Assembly: GCA_021738625.1 (NCBI GenBank)
Contig: JAIPBS010000001.1
Coordinates: forward strand, 124,001 to 188,000
DNA: 64,000 nt
DNA from: Bacteroidales bacterium
Lineage (GTDB): Bacteria > Bacteroidota > Bacteroidia > Bacteroidales > JAIOZK01
Direction of reading: 5' to 3'
Each line of letters opens with the position of its first letter. Position 1 is the stretch's first letter. Position numbers and translations under genes: made by a program. Under the pieces are notes generated by a model. It made no database searches. It saw only the letters and a list, made by a program, of their open reading frames with translations, and had not been told where the DNA came from. Positions 18,294 through 26,989 of this stretch are shown here, one piece after another.

Positions 18294-18743
18294 ATGGAAA
18301 TCATTTTGAAAACAGATATACCGAATCTCGGTCATAAAGATGACAAAGTAACCGTAAAACCCGGTTACGCCAGAAATTATCTTATCCCTAAAGGTCTGGC
18401 CATAATCGCTTCACCCAGCGCCACCAAAGCATGGGAAGAAGAGAAAAGGCAAAAGGCATACAAGGAAGATAAACTGAAGAAAGAAGCCGAAACCATCGCC
18501 AAAGCCCTCGAAGGCAAAACCCTGAAGATCGGCGCCAAAGCGGGTACCTCAGGTAAGATATTCGGTTCGGTGAACGCTTTCCAGATCGCCGACGCCATTA
18601 AAGAACAACTGAAACTCGACATCGACAGGAAGTTGGTCGAAGTGGACGGCGATTCCATCAAGGAGCTCGGAAGCTACACCGCCAAAGTGAAATTGCACAA
18701 GGAAGTGGTAGCCGAAGTGAAATTTGAGGTTGTCGCAGAATAA
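18294..18743 (+). CDS. rplI: 50S ribosomal protein L9
   Basis: A 149-residue L9 homologue. The N-terminal RNA-binding domain reads EIILKTDIPNLGHKDD and VKPGYARNYLIPKGLA. A long connecting helix (EEEKRQKAYKEDKLKKEAE) leads to the C-terminal domain (GKIFGSVNAFQIADAI). An AGGAGG Shine-Dalgarno site at 18280-18285 lies 8 bases before the ATG, which is unusual for this phylum. Last gene of the operon; a terminator follows. Confidence 0.96.
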   Translation: MEIILKTDIPNLGHKDDKVTVKPGYARNYLIPKGLAIIASPSATKAWEEEKRQKAYKEDKLKKEAETIAKALEGKTLKIGAKAGTSGKIFGSVNAFQIADAIKEQLKLDIDRKLVEVDGDSIKELGSYTAKVKLHKEVVAEVKFEVVAE

Positions 18744-18766
18744 AAGATATGAACGCATACTTCATT

Positions 18767-18799
18767 AAAACCCTGTCCCGACCGGACAGGGTTTTTTTG
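18767..18799 (+). terminator. Intrinsic terminator after rplI
   Basis: AAAACCCTGTCC pairs with GGACAGGGTTTT around a short CGACC loop, followed by a T run. It closes the ribosomal operon. Confidence 0.85.
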
Positions 18800-18890
18800 T
18801 TGCACTTTATCACATACCGGCTTTCCCGCCATTCATCGGTTTCTATCGTCGATTCGTCGAAAAACGGTTTTTTTGGATGCACAACCGCTT

Positions 18891-18898
18891 TAGTTTTG
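18891..18898 (+). promoter_or_regulatory. -7 promoter box for the LiaF-like/LytS/LytTR operon
   Basis: TAGTTTTG is an exact TAnnTTTG match. A TTTG at 18872-18875 lies 15 bases before it, slightly short of the usual spacing. The start codon is 34 bases downstream. Confidence 0.5.
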
Positions 18899-18931
18899 TC
18901 CATAAATATTAATTTTAAAAAATCATAAATC

Positions 18932-19654
18932 ATGGAAAAATTAAATGAAAGAAAACCAAAGCACAATTCAATGAAAAAAGTCGTTTTCGGATTACTCATA
19001 ATCGCAGCCGGTATATTGCTGCTGTTGTTTAACACTGATGTCATAAGCAGTTCGTATAAACATATTGTTTTTAGCTGGCAGATGCTGCTGATCGCCCTGG
19101 GCCTGATCAACCTGGCTTCGAGGGAAAGTCGTATGATCGGCTGGATTCTGTTTGCAGTGGGCGGATTTTTTATTCTGCCAAAGATCTTCGTCTTCGATTT
19201 TAATTTTGTCGGGATGTTGTGGCCTGCTCTGCTTATTTTTATTGGTTTGATGATCCTTTTCTTTGGCAGAGCGACAGGTTGTTGGCACCGGAAACACAGC
19301 CACTCCAGCACGGAAGGCGGATTTATCAGCGAAACCAATATCTTCGGCGGCTCCAAAATCAGGTTTGATGAGGAAATATTTAAAGGCGGTAAGGTGACCA
19401 ATATTTTTGGCGGCTCCGAGATCGACCTCACACAGGCTGCACTTGATGGGAAAACCAATCTCGAAATCGACTGCATTTTCGGTGGGGTGGAGCTGATCGT
19501 TCCTTCCGACTGGAAAGTGAATATGAAAGTATCCTCTATCCTGGGCGGTACAAGCGACAAACGGAAAGCTTTTAAACCCATCGAAGGAAACACCAACGAA
19601 CTGGTCATTAGCGGTTCGGTGATATTCGGCGGGGCGGAGATCAAAAGCTACTAA
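18932..19654 (+). CDS. LiaF-like membrane protein
   Basis: A 240-residue protein. Four hydrophobic helices fill about residues 14-115 (VVFGLLIIAAGILLLLF, a second centred on LLIALGLINLA, then MIGWILFAVGGFFIL and LLIFIGLMILFFG). A soluble beta-rich domain follows with repeated NIFGGSKI, NIFGGSEI and IFGGVELIVPSDW units, the hallmark of the LiaF/YvqF C-terminal fold. LiaF proteins inhibit or tune envelope-stress two-component systems in Firmicutes. A sensor kinase starts 13 bases downstream, so an accessory role for that kinase is likely. Confidence 0.82.
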   Translation: MEKLNERKPKHNSMKKVVFGLLIIAAGILLLLFNTDVISSSYKHIVFSWQMLLIALGLINLASRESRMIGWILFAVGGFFILPKIFVFDFNFVGMLWPALLIFIGLMILFFGRATGCWHRKHSHSSTEGGFISETNIFGGSKIRFDEEIFKGGKVTNIFGGSEIDLTQAALDGKTNLEIDCIFGGVELIVPSDWKVNMKVSSILGGTSDKRKAFKPIEGNTNELVISGSVIFGGAEIKSY

Positions 19655-19667
19655 CAGGACCTGAAAA

Positions 19668-20720
19668 ATGAAACACCCTGTTTTTCAGAATAGAAGAACA
19701 AGTATGGTTTACATGCTGGCATGGATTGTCGCTACGGCAATCCATGTCCTTGTTTTGTATTCGTTTTACCTGGACAATTTCAACTTGGCGCTCACCGATG
19801 GCGTTATTTTCGACGGGATATTTGCATTGCTCGGTCTTAGCCTCTGGTATATCGTGGGATACGGAAAGACAAGTCAAAAGAATCTCATCAATAGCATTAT
19901 CAACCAGATCACCTCCTGGATCGTTGTGCTGTTTGTCTGGATAGGCCTGGCATTGTTGGTTGTAAATGTTTTTTCAGAAAACCGGGAATATATTGTATTT
20001 GTAAACAGCTCAATTCCCTGGCGGGTGATCAGCGGGACCTTTTATTATTTTATTCTTGTTTTGATCTATTACCTGATCATTTATTACCGGAATTTAAATG
20101 AAAAACAGCTGAATGAAGAAAAGCTCCGGGGCATGATACGCGAAACCGAACTCAAGCTGCTGAAATCACAGATCAACCCCCACTTTTTATTCAACAGCCT
20201 GAACTCGATAAGCTCACTTACCATCAGCGATCCAAAACGTGCCAGGGAAATGATCATCAAACTTTCGGATTATCTCAGATACACGGTTTCGGCGGATAAG
20301 GACAGGCTCTTGCCTCTTGAAAAAGAAATAGGAAATGCAAAGCGCTACCTGGAAATCGAAAAAGTGAGATTCGGGGAAAAATTACAGTTTCGTTTTGAGA
20401 TCGATCCGCAATGCAACCATCAGCTGATCCCGCCCATGATCCTGCAGCCCCTTTATGAAAACACCATCAAACACGGGGTTTATGAAAGCAGCGAACCCAT
20501 TGAGGTGCAAACATCCTGCACAAAATATGGAAATCACTTCGGGATCGTTATCCGGAACAATTTCGATCCGGAAGCGCTGCCTAAAAAAGGAACCGGCACC
20601 GGCCTGGGCAACATCCGCGAACGGCTGGGGCTGATCTATGGAAACAGAGAATTGCTCAAAACAGAAAAGAAAAAAACAGCCTTTATTGTTCAATTGATGA
20701 TACCCATTAACGAATCATGA
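19668..20720 (+). CDS. LytS/YehU-type sensor histidine kinase
   Basis: A 350-residue kinase. Four transmembrane helices occupy the first 135 residues, with little extracytoplasmic sequence, which suggests intramembrane sensing. A short coiled linker follows. The His_kinase domain carries the phospho-acceptor His 172 in SQINPHFLFNSLN. The ATPase part includes PPMILQPLYENTIKHG and TGTGLGNIRERL. The stop overlaps the start of the response regulator gene by four bases (ATGA), indicating translational coupling. Confidence 0.92.
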   Translation: MKHPVFQNRRTSMVYMLAWIVATAIHVLVLYSFYLDNFNLALTDGVIFDGIFALLGLSLWYIVGYGKTSQKNLINSIINQITSWIVVLFVWIGLALLVVNVFSENREYIVFVNSSIPWRVISGTFYYFILVLIYYLIIYYRNLNEKQLNEEKLRGMIRETELKLLKSQINPHFLFNSLNSISSLTISDPKRAREMIIKLSDYLRYTVSADKDRLLPLEKEIGNAKRYLEIEKVRFGEKLQFRFEIDPQCNHQLIPPMILQPLYENTIKHGVYESSEPIEVQTSCTKYGNHFGIVIRNNFDPEALPKKGTGTGLGNIRERLGLIYGNRELLKTEKKKTAFIVQLMIPINES

Positions 20721-21466
20721 CTAAAATCAAAGCCATTATTATCGAGGACGAGCTTCCGGCCAGGGAGTTGATCAAATCTTACCTGAAGCATCAGGAAAGC
20801 ATTGAATTTGCCGGTGAATTCGGCGACGGCTTCAGCGGCGTAAAAGGAATCAACGACCTGCGACCCGACCTGGTTTTCCTTGACATCCAAATGCCGAAGC
20901 TCAACGGATTTGAAGTGCTGGAGCTGATCGAACACAATCCGGCGGTGATCTTCACCACCGCATACGATCAATACGCCATCCGCGCCTTTGAAAAAAGTGC
21001 CGTCGATTACCTAATGAAACCCTTCTCTGAACAACGTTTTGCCCAAGCAGTAAAAAAAGTGGAAGAGGTCATCCACAACAAACAGCAGGAGAAACAACTC
21101 AATAAACTTTCGGAAAACCATGCCGGGCTTGAAGATCAAATCGAGCGGGTGGCGGTGCGCAGCGGAAGGAATATTCATGTGATCCCGGTGGATGAGATCG
21201 TTTACATTGAAGCCGAAGGGGATTATGTGATGATCCACAGCACGAAGGGAAATTTTCTGAAAGAAAAAACCATGAAGTTTTTCGAAAATCATCTGCCCGA
21301 AAACGAATTCGTTCGGGTACACCGCTCTTTCATCATCAACATCGGTTTTGTGAAAAGAATAGAGGCGTATGAAAAAGAAAGCCATATTGTTTTAATGGAA
21401 AAGGGCGACATCATCAAAACCAGCCGCAGCGGTTATAAGGCGCTCAGAGAAAAGCTCAGCTTATAG
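20717..21466 (+). CDS. LytTR-family response regulator
   Basis: A 249-residue regulator. The receiver domain spans residues 1-120, with acidic EDE near the start, phospho-acceptor Asp 56 in VFLDIQMP, Thr in FTTAYD and Lys in LMKPF. A LytTR DNA-binding domain covers about 140-245 (IVYIEAEGDYVMIHS, FVRVHRSFIINI). It forms a pair with the overlapping LytS-type kinase. Its last six bases overlap the 3' end of the convergent SGNH hydrolase gene. Confidence 0.93.
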   Translation: MTKIKAIIIEDELPARELIKSYLKHQESIEFAGEFGDGFSGVKGINDLRPDLVFLDIQMPKLNGFEVLELIEHNPAVIFTTAYDQYAIRAFEKSAVDYLMKPFSEQRFAQAVKKVEEVIHNKQQEKQLNKLSENHAGLEDQIERVAVRSGRNIHVIPVDEIVYIEAEGDYVMIHSTKGNFLKEKTMKFFENHLPENEFVRVHRSFIINIGFVKRIEAYEKESHIVLMEKGDIIKTSRSGYKALREKLSL

Positions 21467-22591
21467 ATTTTCAAGAAGTTTGCGGGCTACCAACTCATGT
21501 CCCTTTTCATTGAAATGAACATCACCCGGTATGTAGTATTTTTCAACCACATTCACTTCCGGTGCGCCTTCAAAAAAAGCTGGGAATAAATTGACAAAAC
21601 CAGTTTTGTATTCTTTAGAAAATCGTTGCCAGAATTGCACCTGTATGCTCTCCAGGTCGCCGGCCACGATCTGCACCGGCCAGGGATACACCACGATGGT
21701 CAGTCCGATAAACTTTTCACGGCATAACTCTGCAAGCTTTGCCATATGCCATTTTTCTTTGATCAAACCCTGGCGGCCCCATTTTTCAAACACTTCCCGG
21801 TCGAGATACCACAAACCGATGTTATGAAACTCACGGTTCCGCAACAATTCACTATCGTGAAATTCATCAAAGAAACCGGAGTAGAGATCGGTTTTTGGAT
21901 TCTCATCCGTGCGTTCGGCCTTTTTGTAAAAGTCGTCGATTTCCCGTTGTTTTAAAAGTTTTCTGATTGAATGATAAACAAATGAGTTGTTGTTAAAAAA
22001 CTTATTAAGTTTAAAAGCAAACTGTTTTATGAAAGTGGGATGGCCCGGTTCAAAGTTTTCATAGGCCAGTTCATTCTGAATATCAGAAATATCAATACAA
22101 ACGATCAGCTTATCAAAATCCATTCCGCCCTCTTCAATCAGGTATTTCACTTTTAGGTAGTAAAGCCTGGGACTGTAGCTCACGGCGGCGGCATTCAAAA
22201 GCTCAACATTCTGTTGTTTCAGGCTATCCCGCATAATACCGGCGAAAGAATCCTCAAACTCCACGCCCACCCCCTCGGTATGCGAATCGCCGATCAGCAG
22301 GATGCGTTTGTTATCTGAAGTTAATGGCACTTTTCTTTTTTCCGAATCCCGGAATCCCATCGAATTGGTGATGAAAGTATAATAATGCTCAGCATCCCAG
22401 GTGGTTTGGATTTTTTGATTGGGCAGCAGGGTGTGGTGATAATAAAAATGCGGTGCCCGGAAAGCATTGATATCCTGACCAATAAAGATCAAACCCGCCA
22501 GAAAGTCCAGAACAATAAAAGCAATCAAAACAAACAAGATCAAGCTCAGGCGGGGATGCTTTTCAAAGATATTTTTAGGGCTTCTGCTCAT
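21461..22591 (-). CDS. Membrane-anchored SGNH/GDSL hydrolase-like protein
   Basis: A 376-residue protein with one N-terminal membrane helix (about 14-36) and an extracytoplasmic domain. The nucleophile block is LLIGDSHTEGVGVE near residue 100. The catalytic Asp-His block is GDVHFNEKGHELVA near the C-terminus. These mark the SGNH fold, which includes esterases and polysaccharide O-acyl hydrolases. The substrate is not predictable. It stands alone and converges on the LytTR regulator gene with a six-base overlap. Confidence 0.78.
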   Translation of the reverse strand: MSRSPKNIFEKHPRLSLILFVLIAFIVLDFLAGLIFIGQDINAFRAPHFYYHHTLLPNQKIQTTWDAEHYYTFITNSMGFRDSEKRKVPLTSDNKRILLIGDSHTEGVGVEFEDSFAGIMRDSLKQQNVELLNAAAVSYSPRLYYLKVKYLIEEGGMDFDKLIVCIDISDIQNELAYENFEPGHPTFIKQFAFKLNKFFNNNSFVYHSIRKLLKQREIDDFYKKAERTDENPKTDLYSGFFDEFHDSELLRNREFHNIGLWYLDREVFEKWGRQGLIKEKWHMAKLAELCREKFIGLTIVVYPWPVQIVAGDLESIQVQFWQRFSKEYKTGFVNLFPAFFEGAPEVNVVEKYYIPGDVHFNEKGHELVARKLLENL

Positions 22592-22734
22592 AAGTCCTCC
22601 TCTCTTCCGTTTTCAACACCACATTGCCGATCAATACAAAAATACATAAAATGAATACGCATTTAAATGATTTGAATATTAATGTTGTGACGGATTGACT
22701 ATTTTTACATAAAACTTAAGAACAGCATTCATCA

Positions 22735-23496
22735 ATGATCACCCAAAATCAAATCAAGTATATCAGATCGCTGCAGCAGAAGAAATACAGGCGGGAATAC
22801 CGGGAATTTGTACTGGAAGGGCCCAAGCTTGTTAAGGAGCTGGCAAACAGCAACTTCAAAATTAAGATGATCTGTGGTACGGAAGCATATTTGGATAACA
22901 ATCCCGCATTGGCGGAAAATCCGGAGTTTGAAATGCTTAGCGTTTCTCCAAAGCAACTCGACCGCATCAGTGGACTGAAAACGCCCAACCAGGTGCTGGC
23001 AGTGGCAGAAATACCGGAGCAAAGCGACCAATTGCCCGGGGGCCTTTCGGGATTGGTTCTTGTGCTGGATGGCATACAGGATCCGGGAAATTTCGGGACC
23101 ATCATTCGCACCGCCGACTGGTTTGGTTTTAACCGAATCATTTGTTCGGAGGATACAGTTGAATTATACAGCCCAAAGGTGGTTCAGGCCACCATGGGCG
23201 CCTTGTTCAGGGTGAATGTGTTTTACGGTGATCTGGCCGGTTTCCTGCAAAAACAAAAAGAAGCCCCGGTAATGGGTGCTTTTCTGGAAGGAGAGAACAT
23301 CTTCGACACATCGCTTCCCAACAATGGGTTCCTGGTGATCGGCAATGAATCCAAAGGAATTTCAAAGCAAATTTCGGGATTGATCAGGCGCAAACTTACC
23401 ATCCCCCGAATTGGAACAAATCAGTCCGAATCCCTGAATGCTTCCGTGGCAGCCGGGATATTTATGGCGGAATTCAGGAGAGGGGCATTTTCGTGA
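22735..23496 (+). CDS. TrmH/SpoU-family RNA 2'-O-methyltransferase
   Basis: A 253-residue protein. The N-terminal substrate-binding domain spans about 1-95 (EFVLEGPKLVKEL). The SPOUT methyltransferase domain has its knot motifs: LDGIQDPGNFGTIIRTADWFG, LVIGNESKGIS and IPRIGTNQSESLNASVAAGI. These residues bind S-adenosylmethionine and RNA. The target is probably a 23S rRNA or tRNA ribose, but the exact base cannot be told. The length matches RlmB/TsnR-type enzymes. The gene is monocistronic. Confidence 0.9.
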   Translation: MITQNQIKYIRSLQQKKYRREYREFVLEGPKLVKELANSNFKIKMICGTEAYLDNNPALAENPEFEMLSVSPKQLDRISGLKTPNQVLAVAEIPEQSDQLPGGLSGLVLVLDGIQDPGNFGTIIRTADWFGFNRIICSEDTVELYSPKVVQATMGALFRVNVFYGDLAGFLQKQKEAPVMGAFLEGENIFDTSLPNNGFLVIGNESKGISKQISGLIRRKLTIPRIGTNQSESLNASVAAGIFMAEFRRGAFS

Positions 23497-23580
23497 TTGG
23501 GCATAGGTCAATTCATTGTTAACTTACAGTGATTGAATAGTCTAAACATTAAAAATACTGCAGGGCTAAATTAAGTTAGT

Positions 23581-23682
23581 ATACCGATTCGGAACAGATT
23601 TGCAATGATTGATCTTATGCTCCAATCGGTATAACTGAATCTAACAGAAAAATGCTTTGCATTTTTTGTAAGGTTCAGTATA
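23581..23682. repeat. Dispersed ~100-bp two-hairpin repeat, copy 1
   Basis: The first part carries a perfect 9-bp inverted repeat (ATACCGATT ... AATCGGTAT) about 38 bases apart. The second is a long hairpin (ACTGAATC... AAAATG-CTTT-GCATTTT ...GTTCAGT). A closely similar element lies at 36469-36569. Confidence 0.75.
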
Positions 23683-23990
23683 GTTCGTAGTTGGTGGTTG
23701 GTGGTGGGTGCTTTGCTTGATTGATGCCGTTTCTTTCTTAGAAACTTCGCATATCGTTACATCGATCTCCCAGTATTTATCGGGACGTTCAACATTAGAT
23801 GAGAGGGTTTTTTGCCACGAATATCCTGAGGTTTTCACAGAGAAACAGAGAGAATACTGAGGTAAAGGTTTCTATTCGTTACCATTGGTGTCCGGATAAT
23901 TAAAGGATAGTAGTGATTCTTTACAAAAGAAACTGTGTAAGCCATAACACAACAATCCCCCGAAATATTTGTTGTAATTTTACAAACTGA

Positions 23991-23996
23991 AGGAGG
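23991..23996 (+). promoter_or_regulatory. Strong Shine-Dalgarno site
   Basis: AGGAGG lies 5 bases before the ATG at 24002. Such sites are uncommon in this phylum and fix the start of the small membrane protein. Confidence 0.7.
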
Positions 23997-24001
23997 AAAT
24001 T

Positions 24002-24196
24002 ATGATCTGGAAGCTTTTATTGATATCCGCCATACTGATCGGGATTGCCATTGCAGCCATCGCTATTAAGATGTTTACCAAAAAAGACGGCGAATTCAAA
24101 AAGCAATGCGGTAGCACCGATCCCACCACCGGCCAGCGGCTTGGATGCACCTGCGGCAGCCCGGAAGAAGGGCATTGTCATAACAGTATTGATTAA
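24002..24196 (+). CDS. Small Cys-rich membrane protein, possible NqrM-like factor
   Basis: A 64-residue protein: one N-terminal membrane helix (about 3-24), then a short soluble tail with four cysteines spaced as C-G-x12-C-x-C-x7-C (QCGST, GCTCGS, HCHN). NqrM (DUF539), needed to assemble the Na+-NQR, is a similarly small protein with one membrane helix followed by a CG...CxC...C pattern. The nqr operon and apbE lie about 5 kb away on the other strand. The match is of layout, not proven homology. An alternative is an unrelated conserved Bacteroidetes membrane protein. The strong ribosome-binding site supports it being a real gene. Confidence 0.6.
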   Translation: MIWKLLLISAILIGIAIAAIAIKMFTKKDGEFKKQCGSTDPTTGQRLGCTCGSPEEGHCHNSID

Positions 24197-24226
24197 GGCC
24201 AGGCCAATTTTTTTGGAATTATTTAT

Positions 24227-24234
24227 TATCTTTG
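24227..24234 (+). promoter_or_regulatory. -7 promoter box for the toxin-antitoxin pair
   Basis: TATCTTTG is an exact TAnnTTTG match, 17 bases before the antitoxin start at 24252. No -33 box at canonical spacing is seen. Confidence 0.5.
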
Positions 24235-24251
24235 ATATATCGTAAACAATT

Positions 24252-24449
24252 ATGAGCGCATTACTGATTAAACTGGATCCAAAAAGCAATCGTATTCTTA
24301 AACAACTTGCTGAGAAACTCGGTGGGAAGGTCGTTACAATCAATGATGATCAGTATGAGGATTTTCTCATAGGCAAGCTCATGGATCAGGAAAAAACCAA
24401 TGAACTTGTAAGCAGAGATTTAGTCTTCCAAAAGCTTAAAAGTAAATGA
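24252..24449 (+). CDS. Putative antitoxin of a type II pair
   Basis: A 65-residue, mainly helical protein (SALLIKLDPKSNRILKQLAEKLG ... EDFLIGKLMDQEK). I do not recognise a named antitoxin family. The call rests on size, order and the four-base overlap (ATGA) with the RelE/ParE-like toxin gene downstream, which is the usual arrangement with the antitoxin first. Antitoxins of this kind bind the toxin and often repress their own promoter. Confidence 0.65.
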   Translation: MSALLIKLDPKSNRILKQLAEKLGGKVVTINDDQYEDFLIGKLMDQEKTNELVSRDLVFQKLKSK

Positions 24450-24715
24450 AGGTTGAGTTTGATAAGTCCTTTCTGAAAAACCTATCAAAAATTAATAACC
24501 CAACCGTTTTGCAGAAGGTTGAATCAATTATTATTAAACTCGAAGACGCTAAGAACCTTAATCAAGTTGACAACCTAAGAAAGCTAACTGGTTATAAAAA
24601 CTATTACCGAATACGAATAGGGAACTATCGACTTGGATTTGAGAAAATCAATCAGAAGACGATCAGGCTTATTGTTATAGCAGACAGAAAAGATATTTAT
24701 AAGAACTTTCCTTAA
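24446..24715 (+). CDS. RelE/ParE-superfamily toxin
   Basis: An 89-residue protein with the RelE/ParE fold pattern: an N-terminal FDKSFLKNLSKI helix, then LRKLTGYKNYYRIRIGNYRLGFE and a closing IVIADRKDIYKNFP strand-helix. The Y-R-I-R-x-G-x-Y-R segment is the most conserved part of the family. RelE members cleave mRNA on the ribosome and ParE members target gyrase; sequence alone does not separate them here. It is translationally coupled to the antitoxin. Confidence 0.82.
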   Translation: MKVEFDKSFLKNLSKINNPTVLQKVESIIIKLEDAKNLNQVDNLRKLTGYKNYYRIRIGNYRLGFEKINQKTIRLIVIADRKDIYKNFP

Positions 24716-24730
24716 GCCAATATATTATCC

Positions 24731-26962
24731 CTAATCCTTGCCCTTCACAATTTTTATATAATCAACACCATAATCCGATTTGATGCTCAGTATAAAAATC
24801 CCGGCAGGCAATTCAGTTTTCAACCGCCACTTAAACGCAGACTTAATGTTTTGCAAAGCCTTGCTTTCAACTATCTTTCCACTGACATCCATTAGAACAA
24901 ACCGGGTATTCCCCGTAGGATATTCCTGGCAACTTATTGTCAGCTGCTCATCGAAAGGATTCGGATACACAATCCAATTGCCCGTTCTGTCAGAAGATAT
25001 CAGGTGTTCGGGGCTTGATACCGTACCACCGGTAGTAGTTCTGTAGATCACGCTGTTCTCGCCCAGCACCACACCTTCGTATTCGTCAAAAAAGCTGAGT
25101 GACGACATACCCGACCCACAAGTTAAATCCAAAGCTTCCCAGCTCCCCCCTCCGTCAAGGGTCTTGTACACAAGCCGGTCGTCTTCGGCCGCAATTGCAT
25201 AACCGATGGCCGGGTGTGGAAAATCCATAGCGGTGAAACTGATGAAGCCGTTATGTTCAGGGGTTACATCATACCAGCTCTCACCGCCATTTATCGTTTT
25301 TGCGATGCCATTGTAGCCATAGATAAAAAATGTCTCTTCATCGATCACCTCCACGCCATTCAGGGCCCAGCTTTCATCCATATCCAGGTTTTCGATCTCC
25401 CAGCTTTCACCCTGATCATCGGTTCTTAAAACCAGAGAGTTTCCGCAGGTGATTCCTGTGATATAGGCTTTCGTTTGGTTTACAAAGGTTAAATCGGTCA
25501 GGCGATGCGCAAAACCGGGCAGCTCGCATTTTTCAATCCAGCTCATACCTCCGTCCTGGGTTTCATAAATACAAAAAACCGATGCGCTTTTATCCTCTCC
25601 GACAACCCAACCGTGATCAACATCAAAAAAGTGAATGCATTGGGGTGTAATATCATAGGGGAAGTTGATCAGCTTCAACCAAGATTGCCCGGCGTCATCG
25701 GTTTTATAAAGCGAGCGTTGTTCATAACCACAGACGTAGGCAATGCTTTGGTTCACTACATCAATTTCATTAAGCTGAAGAAAAACCTTGTTGATCTTTT
25801 CCCAACTTTGTCCCCGGTCGGTTGACCGGATTGCAACACCTTGCAGCTCCCCGTTCACATTTCCTTTCCCGATAGCAACCACCACACTGTCGCCCATAAT
25901 GCCGGCATCTTTAAAAACATAATCCTGGGCAAGATTGGTATAACTACTTTCCCAGCTATAACCCTGATCGTCGGAAGTATAAATCTGTCCATAGGTGCCT
26001 GCTGCAATAAATTTGTCATCCTGTGCAAAACACAGGCCATTCAGGCTCCATTTACCGATTGAAGAGGCACATACCGACCAGCTTTCCCCACCATCGTGGG
26101 TGCGAAGTACGTCATTGGAACGATCCGGTTCCAGGCTCAAGGCCAGGCCGAGATCATCATCATAAAAACTGATATGCATGATGAACTCATGTGGATCAGC
26201 GTAAACTTCGTACCATTCCGACCCGCCGTTGGTAGTTTTAAGGATACACTGCTCATTGCCTTGATCACCATGGTACCTGCCGTTTAAAAATCCAATCTGA
26301 CTATTCAGGAAGTGCATCCCGGCGACGGCCAGGGTTCCATTATACTGATCCAGTTCAATCTTTTCCCAGCTCTCACCCCAATCGGTTGATTTGATGTAAT
26401 AATTACTTCTTGTTCCCGTAAGCAATCCGGTATTATAACTGATAAAACTGACTCCGCTGAACTGCCAGCTCTCATCCAGGTCCAAGGTTTCCCAGCTTTG
26501 GCCTCCATCGGTTGATCGTTTTAGATAAAAATGGTCGGTTTTGGCAACCATAAATCCCTTTTCCTGATCGAGGAAATGGATGCTGCCGTAGCTGTGATTT
26601 GGGTCGGAAGTGCCGGTAGAGATACACTCCCAACTTTCACCTCCATCGGTGGTTTTTATCAGTGTGAGGAAGGAACCGGCCGCCCAGCCGGTTTGGTCAT
26701 CCAGGAAAAAGATCGAAGTCAGCCGAACATCCCTGTCGATGCCACCGGGACGATGACATACATCCCAGTTTTGCCCGAAATCATCCGAAGTGAGAACCGT
26801 TGCTCTGTCGCCGACTGCAACAATACGCCCGTTGTCAAGTTTTGTTATGCTATTCAATGAATTTTCAGTCGGATGAGGATTAACCCGCTCCCAGGGAGAG
26901 CTTTGCCCATGAGCGAAGCAAACCAAAGGGAGTAAAATAATAAAGATGATTTTTCTTTTCAT
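24731..26962 (-). CDS. Secreted YCF48/BNR-repeat protein with type IX sorting domain
   Basis: A 743-residue protein with a signal peptide (MKRKIIFIILLPLVCFAHGQ). The body is more than ten repeats of a beta-propeller blade unit with Asp-box motifs such as TSDDFGQNWD, TTDGGESWE, STDRGQSWEK and TLDGGGSWE. The last 75 residues (NWIVYPNPFDEQL, VLMDVSGKIVE, LPAGIFILSI) form a type A sorting domain that directs export and surface attachment through the type IX system. Plug, PorV and PorU are encoded elsewhere in this window. A close paralogue is 27 bases upstream. Binding partner unknown. Confidence 0.88.
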   Translation of the reverse strand: MKRKIIFIILLPLVCFAHGQSSPWERVNPHPTENSLNSITKLDNGRIVAVGDRATVLTSDDFGQNWDVCHRPGGIDRDVRLTSIFFLDDQTGWAAGSFLTLIKTTDGGESWECISTGTSDPNHSYGSIHFLDQEKGFMVAKTDHFYLKRSTDGGQSWETLDLDESWQFSGVSFISYNTGLLTGTRSNYYIKSTDWGESWEKIELDQYNGTLAVAGMHFLNSQIGFLNGRYHGDQGNEQCILKTTNGGSEWYEVYADPHEFIMHISFYDDDLGLALSLEPDRSNDVLRTHDGGESWSVCASSIGKWSLNGLCFAQDDKFIAAGTYGQIYTSDDQGYSWESSYTNLAQDYVFKDAGIMGDSVVVAIGKGNVNGELQGVAIRSTDRGQSWEKINKVFLQLNEIDVVNQSIAYVCGYEQRSLYKTDDAGQSWLKLINFPYDITPQCIHFFDVDHGWVVGEDKSASVFCIYETQDGGMSWIEKCELPGFAHRLTDLTFVNQTKAYITGITCGNSLVLRTDDQGESWEIENLDMDESWALNGVEVIDEETFFIYGYNGIAKTINGGESWYDVTPEHNGFISFTAMDFPHPAIGYAIAAEDDRLVYKTLDGGGSWEALDLTCGSGMSSLSFFDEYEGVVLGENSVIYRTTTGGTVSSPEHLISSDRTGNWIVYPNPFDEQLTISCQEYPTGNTRFVLMDVSGKIVESKALQNIKSAFKWRLKTELPAGIFILSIKSDYGVDYIKIVKGKD

Positions 26963-26989
26963 GCTTAATTGGTTTGGTTTGTTTTGGTA

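Larger units (their letters stand above)
23497..24001. other. 505-base gap with a dispersed hairpin repeat
   Basis: No credible gene is seen. The gap contains the hairpin repeat at 23581-23682, a short GTTGGTGGTTGGTGGTGG run after it, and near its end an AGGAGG ribosome-binding site for the gene at 24002. Confidence 0.6.

Noticed and set aside
18658-19644. Long minus-strand open frame of 328 codons opposite the LiaF-like gene and rplI end
   Set aside because: Composition is Ser/Pro-rich and shadow-like, it covers two well-recognised plus-strand genes, and no domain is recognisable.
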